From positions 1-8,309 of the forward strand of contig JAISTF010000122.1 of NCBI GenBank assembly GCA_031272745.1: a stretch of DNA of 8,309 nt. Reading direction: 5' to 3'. The notes under the pieces are model-generated. The model saw nothing but the letters and a program-made list of their open reading frames with translations. It was not told the origin of the DNA and did no database searches. Numbering within the stretch: position 1 is the first letter of the stretch; the number at the start of each line of letters is the position of its first letter. Shown here one piece after another: positions 5,568 through 8,309 of the stretch. A program made the position numbers and the translations under genes. The stretch is from Eubacteriales Family XIII. Incertae Sedis bacterium (lineage in GTDB: Bacteria; Bacillota; Clostridia; Peptostreptococcales; Anaerovoracaceae).

Positions 5568-6107
5568 ATGGACATCATGGCGATGACGACGAAGCTGACG
5601 TATGGGCTGCATGTGGCCTCGGTGCAGGACGCGGCGCAGGGCCGCGCGGCCGGGTTTGTGATTGACGCGGTCTGCCAGCTTTCGATGGGCGACGAGCCCG
5701 TGTTTTGCTTTTCGGTGATGAACAAGAATTATTCGAAGGACTGCATCGCGAAGGAAGGCGTGTTCAACGTCTCTGTGCTGCCGGAAAATCCGACGCCGTT
5801 CGTGATCGCGAATTTCGGCTTCCAGACCTCGAAGGACGTCGCGAAATGGGACGTCGCGAAGGCGCAGGGCATCGCGTTCACGGAGCGCGGCGGCCTGCCC
5901 GTGCTCGACGAGGCGGTCGCCTGGGGGCAGTTCCAGGTCTTCGACGCGCGCGCGTGGGATACGCACACGACGTTTTTCTGCCATCCGACAGACGCCGACT
6001 ATCTGCACGCGGACGTCGAACCGCTGCGCTATGCGGATTATTTTTCGAAGTGGAAGCAGCCTGTGATGGACGCGTTCGCCGCGTACAAAGCAGAGGGGGA
6101 GAAGTGA
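5568..6107 (+). CDS. Flavin reductase-like FMN split-barrel protein
   Basis: A 179-residue protein resembling the flavin reductase domain of clostridial high-molecular-weight rubredoxins. Matching features are LTYGLHVASV near the N-terminus (10-19), FSVMNKNYSKD (48-58), FNVSVL (66-71), FGFQTSKDV (83-91), DTHT (131-134) and a late LRYADYF. These build the split beta-barrel that binds FMN and passes electrons from NAD(P)H to flavin or a partner. No rubredoxin domain with its CxxC pairs is attached, so it would need a separate electron acceptor. ATG 5568 has the AAAGGA site at 5555-5560, seven bases upstream, and the gap from the GGGtGRT gene is 13 bases. Other ATG codons follow at once (residues 4 and 6), but the ribosome binding site favours the first. 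It ends one base before the CorC-like gene. The shared operon suggests it works in the same redox process as the two genes before it. Confidence 0.85.
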   Translation: MDIMAMTTKLTYGLHVASVQDAAQGRAAGFVIDAVCQLSMGDEPVFCFSVMNKNYSKDCIAKEGVFNVSVLPENPTPFVIANFGFQTSKDVAKWDVAKAQGIAFTERGGLPVLDEAVAWGQFQVFDARAWDTHTTFFCHPTDADYLHADVEPLRYADYFSKWKQPVMDAFAAYKAEGEK

Positions 6108-6108
6108 T

Positions 6109-7476
6109 ATGGACGCAGACCCTGGAGGATCGTTCTTACCTCAGATAGCCCTGCTCGTCGTGCTCATCGCCGTCAACGCGTTTTTCGCGATGGCGGAGAT
6201 GGCGACGGTGTCTTCGAACAAGGCGCGCATCAAATCGCTCGCGGAGGACGGCAACAAGAAAGCGCAGGTGCTCTACGGCCTCATGAGCACGCCGAACCGC
6301 TTTCTGTCCGTCATCCAAGTGTGCATCACGCTCGCGGGATTCCTGCAGAGCGCGTCGGCCGCGACGACGATCGCCGAGAGCTTTTCGGGCGTGCTGACGC
6401 GGACGGGCGTGCCGTACGCGATGCAGATTTCCGTCGTCGTCATCACATTCGTGCTCGCGTTTTTCAACCTCGTCTTCGGCGAACTGATCCCGAAGCGCAT
6501 CGCGCTCCAGCATCCGGAAAAGATCGCGATGTCCGTCGCGAAGCCCGTGCACGCGGTGTCGAAGGTCATGTTCCCGTTTGTCTGGCTGCTGTCGAAAACC
6601 GTGGCGGCCGTGCTGCGGCTGTTCGGCATCCGCGAGGACAAGATCGAGGAAATCTACTCGGAGGAGGAGATCAAATCCATCCTCGAGGTCGGGCAGGAGA
6701 CGGGCTATATCGACGAGACGGGCACGGAGATGATCGACAACGTCTTCGAGTTTGACGACAAGCTCGCCTACGAAATCATGCCGCCGCGCACGGACGTCTA
6801 TATGAAAAGCATCAACGACCCGCTCACGGACTACCTCGACGAGATGCTCAAGAGCCGCTTCTCGCGCGTGCCGTTCTTCGACAAGGACAACGACGACATC
6901 GTCGGCGTGCTCTACATCAAGGACTTCATCATCCAGGCCAAGAAGGTCGGGTGGAACCGCGTCAACGTGAAAAAGCTCCTGCAAAAACCGTTCTTCGTCC
7001 CCGAGTCGAAAAACATCGCGGACCTCTTTGAGGAGATGAAGCAGAGCCGCACGCACATGGCCTTCCTCGTTGACGAATACGGCGGGCTGTCGGGCATCGT
7101 GACGACCGAGGATCTCGTCGAAGAGGTCATGGGCGACATCGCGGACGAATACGACGACTCCGAGCCGGTCATGGAGAAAAAGGGCAAAAACCACTGGCTG
7201 CTCGACGGCGATTTCTATCTCGATGACATCAACGAGGCGTTGGGCACGAGCTTGGAATCCGACGACTTCGAGACGATCGGCGGGCTGCTCATCGACCGCC
7301 TCGGCGAAATCGCGGACGACAAGGACGACGAGAAGCGGGTCATCGTCGAGGACGGCTGCCGCCTGACCGTGGAGTCGTGGAAGGACCGCCGCGTCGACAA
7401 GGTCACGCTCGAACTCATCCCGGAAGACGAACCCCCCGAATCCGCGGGGAAGGAAAACGATACAAGTCCCCAATAA
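6109..7476 (+). CDS. CorC/HlyC family (CNNM-type) membrane protein, DUF21-CBS-CorC_HlyC
   Basis: A 455-residue protein with the full three-part layout. An N-terminal DUF21/CNNM membrane domain (about 8-195) has hydrophobic segments near 11-30, 65-85, 105-127 and 150-172, and contains the typical FGELIPKRIALQHPE. A pair of CBS domains follows (about 215-345), with MPPRTDV, SRVPFF and VDEYGGLSGIVTTEDLVEE. The last part is a CorC_HlyC domain (about 360-437). Relatives include bacterial CorC, which exports magnesium or helps cobalt and magnesium homeostasis. The hemolysin name is historical and should not be taken as a toxin call. CBS domains in this family bind nucleotide such as ATP. The extreme C-terminus is acidic and proline-rich. 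A GGGGGAG site just upstream, overlapping the end of the flavin reductase gene, supports ATG 6109. The one-base gap argues for co-transcription, although a functional link to the redox genes is not evident. Confidence 0.93.
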   Translation: MDADPGGSFLPQIALLVVLIAVNAFFAMAEMATVSSNKARIKSLAEDGNKKAQVLYGLMSTPNRFLSVIQVCITLAGFLQSASAATTIAESFSGVLTRTGVPYAMQISVVVITFVLAFFNLVFGELIPKRIALQHPEKIAMSVAKPVHAVSKVMFPFVWLLSKTVAAVLRLFGIREDKIEEIYSEEEIKSILEVGQETGYIDETGTEMIDNVFEFDDKLAYEIMPPRTDVYMKSINDPLTDYLDEMLKSRFSRVPFFDKDNDDIVGVLYIKDFIIQAKKVGWNRVNVKKLLQKPFFVPESKNIADLFEEMKQSRTHMAFLVDEYGGLSGIVTTEDLVEEVMGDIADEYDDSEPVMEKKGKNHWLLDGDFYLDDINEALGTSLESDDFETIGGLLIDRLGEIADDKDDEKRVIVEDGCRLTVESWKDRRVDKVTLELIPEDEPPESAGKENDTSPQ

Positions 7477-7478
7477 TC

Positions 7479-7487
7479 TGCTATACT
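7479..7487 (+). promoter_or_regulatory. Extended -10 promoter before the Asp23 gene
   Basis: TG at 7479-7480, one base, then TATACT at 7482-7487 make a strong extended -10. A weak -35 candidate, GATACA, lies at 7459-7464 with 17-base spacing. Only seven bases separate TATACT from the ATG at 7495, so the expected start of transcription is 7494 or 7495, at the start codon itself. No Shine-Dalgarno sequence lies in the gap. The CorC-like gene ends at 7476, so this promoter would uncouple the Asp23-nusB pair from the upstream operon. Confidence 0.6.
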
Positions 7488-7494
7488 CTATATC

Positions 7495-7830
7495 ATGGAT
7501 GAACGGAGCACAGACACACAAGATTTGGCGGTTCTGGCCGAAGAGTCCGCGCTGTCCGTCCCCGGCGTCTACGCGCTCGGGACGCGCGGCGTCGTACGCA
7601 AGGCGCAGGACATCCTGCGGCGCGAAAGCAACCCCGTGCGCGGCGTGCGCCTCACGGACGACGGCGACCAGGGCGTCTCGGTCGACCTCTACCTCATCGT
7701 CCGGTACGGCACGACGATCCCCGAGGTCGCATGGAATGTCCAAAAGCAGGTGACGCAGGAGCTCGAAGCCGTGCCCGACGTAAAGTTGAAAGAGGTCAAT
7801 ATCCACATCCAGGGGGTGCATGCGGAATAA
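7495..7830 (+). CDS. Asp23/Gls24 family envelope stress response protein
   Basis: A 111-residue protein fitting the Asp23/Gls24 domain in length and pattern. It has an N-terminal helix with VPGVYALGTRG (about residues 22-32), a strand GVSVDLYLIVRYGTTIPEVA (about 61-80), a helix with VQKQVTQELE, and a final KEVNIHIQGVH. Members such as YqhY are cytosolic or membrane-associated proteins linked to cell envelope or lipid homeostasis; the molecular activity is not settled. In Bacillota this gene commonly lies just before nusB, as here, which strengthens both calls. ATG 7495 is the first start after the CorC-like stop, lacks a ribosome binding site, and follows a -10 element so closely that the message is probably leaderless. 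Confidence 0.9.
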   Translation: MDERSTDTQDLAVLAEESALSVPGVYALGTRGVVRKAQDILRRESNPVRGVRLTDDGDQGVSVDLYLIVRYGTTIPEVAWNVQKQVTQELEAVPDVKLKEVNIHIQGVHAE

Positions 7831-8309
7831 CATGAAAAGCCCGTCGACCCATCGCAAAAAGACGCGGGAGCTGCTGATGCGGCTGTTGTTTCAAATGGCC
7901 GCCATCGCCGACTGGTCCGACGCGGCGCGCGACGCGTTTCTCGCGGACGAGACGGACTGGTGCGGGAATCCGTCCGCGGACACGCCGCCCGGCGCGCTGT
8001 TTGACACGGCGACGGACGAGGCGCCGGATCTGCCGTACTTCCTCTTCGGGCTCGACTGCGTGCGCGGGCATCTGGCGGAGATCGACGGGGAGATCGAAGC
8101 GGCCAGCGACAAATGGCGCGTCGCGCGCATGGCCGGCGTCGACCTCGCGATCCTGCGGCTTGCGCTCGCGGAGATGCGCTATATGGACGGCATCGACGTC
8201 CGCGTTTCGATCAACGAAGCGGTGAACCTCGCGAAAAAATACGGCTCCGAAAAATCCCCGGCGTTTATCAACGGCATTCTCGGACAGGCAGCGCAGAAGG
8301 GGGGGAGCA
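7820..8309 (+). CDS. nusB: Transcription antitermination factor NusB (3' partial)
   Basis: The reading frame runs to the window edge without a stop; 163 codons are visible. NusB features are a basic N-terminus (THRKKTRELLMRLLFQM, the RNA-binding helix region), then RVARMAGVDLAILRLALAEM and SINEAVNLAKKYGSEKS followed by FINGIL. All are family hallmarks. NusB binds boxA RNA together with NusE (ribosomal protein S10) to support rRNA antitermination. A polar insert in the middle (about residues 55-72, with NPSADTPPG) makes it longer than the usual 130-140 residues. Two starts are possible. ATG 7820 overlaps the Asp23 gene by 11 bases and follows AGGGGGTG at 7811-7818, which pairs well with 16S rRNA but at very short spacing. 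ATG 7832 starts two bases after the Asp23 stop, but that site is then about 15 bases away. I favour 7820 slightly. Either way it is coupled to the Asp23 gene. Confidence 0.9.
   Translation, partial: MRNNMKSPSTHRKKTRELLMRLLFQMAAIADWSDAARDAFLADETDWCGNPSADTPPGALFDTATDEAPDLPYFLFGLDCVRGHLAEIDGEIEAASDKWRVARMAGVDLAILRLALAEMRYMDGIDVRVSINEAVNLAKKYGSEKSPAFINGILGQAAQKGGS

Noticed and set aside
5552..5570. Promoter between the GGGtGRT and flavin reductase genes
   Set aside because: The gap is 13 bases with a ribosome binding site but no paired -35 and -10 motifs, so read-through from upstream is the simpler view.
3869..5725. Long antisense open frame of about 618 codons opposite the NifU-like and GGGtGRT genes
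   Set aside because: It is a shadow of GC-rich coding sequence on the + strand: arginine- and histidine-rich, no recognisable domain, and it spans two well-supported genes and enters a third.
7434..7456. Possible intrinsic terminator at the end of the CorC-like gene
   Set aside because: Only a weak CCCC/GGGG pairing is possible, it lies within the coding sequence, and no run of T follows.
6109..7476. Naming the CorC/HlyC gene as a hemolysin toxin
   Set aside because: The domain layout is that of a widespread housekeeping ion-homeostasis family; the hemolysin label is historical and unsupported by the sequence.
6136..7857. Long antisense open frame of about 573 codons opposite the CorC-like and Asp23 genes
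   Set aside because: The composition (many Asp, Val, Arg and His) is the usual mirror of codons such as GAC and GTC on the other strand, and no family is recognisable.

Overview
The window is a gene-dense stretch from a GC-rich anaerobic bacterium, most likely a high-GC member of the Clostridia (Bacillota). This taxonomic call is an inference. It rests on the Asp23/Gls24-NusB gene pair, the GGGtGRT/NifU-like cassette, the AmmeMemoRadiSam genes, a PF07155-type ECF S component, and good AGGAGG-type ribosome binding sites at several starts. All ten genes I can support lie on the + strand and are closely packed. No gap between genes exceeds about 25 bases. I see no tRNA, rRNA, CRISPR array, insertion sequence or clear intrinsic terminator.

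Left block (about 2-2379): the C-terminal part of an AmmeMemoRadiSam protein A (AMMECR1 domain, truncated by the window edge), then its radical SAM partner amrS overlapping it by 4 bases, then a glycerophosphodiester phosphodiesterase (GDPD). A short GC-rich palindromic element (core ggcaggatgccgcccctacg) occurs inside both Ammemo genes. It forms an inverted pair in the linker of the AMMECR1 protein, and three direct copies at exact 30-bp spacing inside the N-terminal cysteine-rich loop of AmrS. The reading frame stays open through all copies. Codon choice in amrS and the first GDPD gene leans to G-ending codons (CGG, GGG).

Middle block (2401-3835): a small membrane S component of an ECF-type vitamin transporter and a second, paralogous GDPD with a helical tail. 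Codon choice here shifts to C-ending codons (CGC, GGC). Both genes are preceded by an extended -10 element (TGnTAnnaT-like) placed so close to the ATG that the mRNA would have almost no leader.

Right block (3860-7476): an apparent four-gene operon of an IscU/NifU-like scaffold protein, a GGGtGRT-family protein of unknown function, a flavin reductase-like FMN split-barrel protein, and a CorC/HlyC (CNNM-type) membrane protein. The first three look like one functional unit, perhaps an iron-sulfur/flavin redox system of anaerobes whose role is not established. The last block (7495 to the end) has an Asp23/Gls24 protein behind a very clear extended -10 promoter with no leader, overlapped or closely followed by nusB, which runs off the right edge.

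The best candidates for undescribed biology are the GGGtGRT cassette, the in-frame palindromic repeats inside the AmrS metal-ligand region, and the recurrent leaderless promoter layout.
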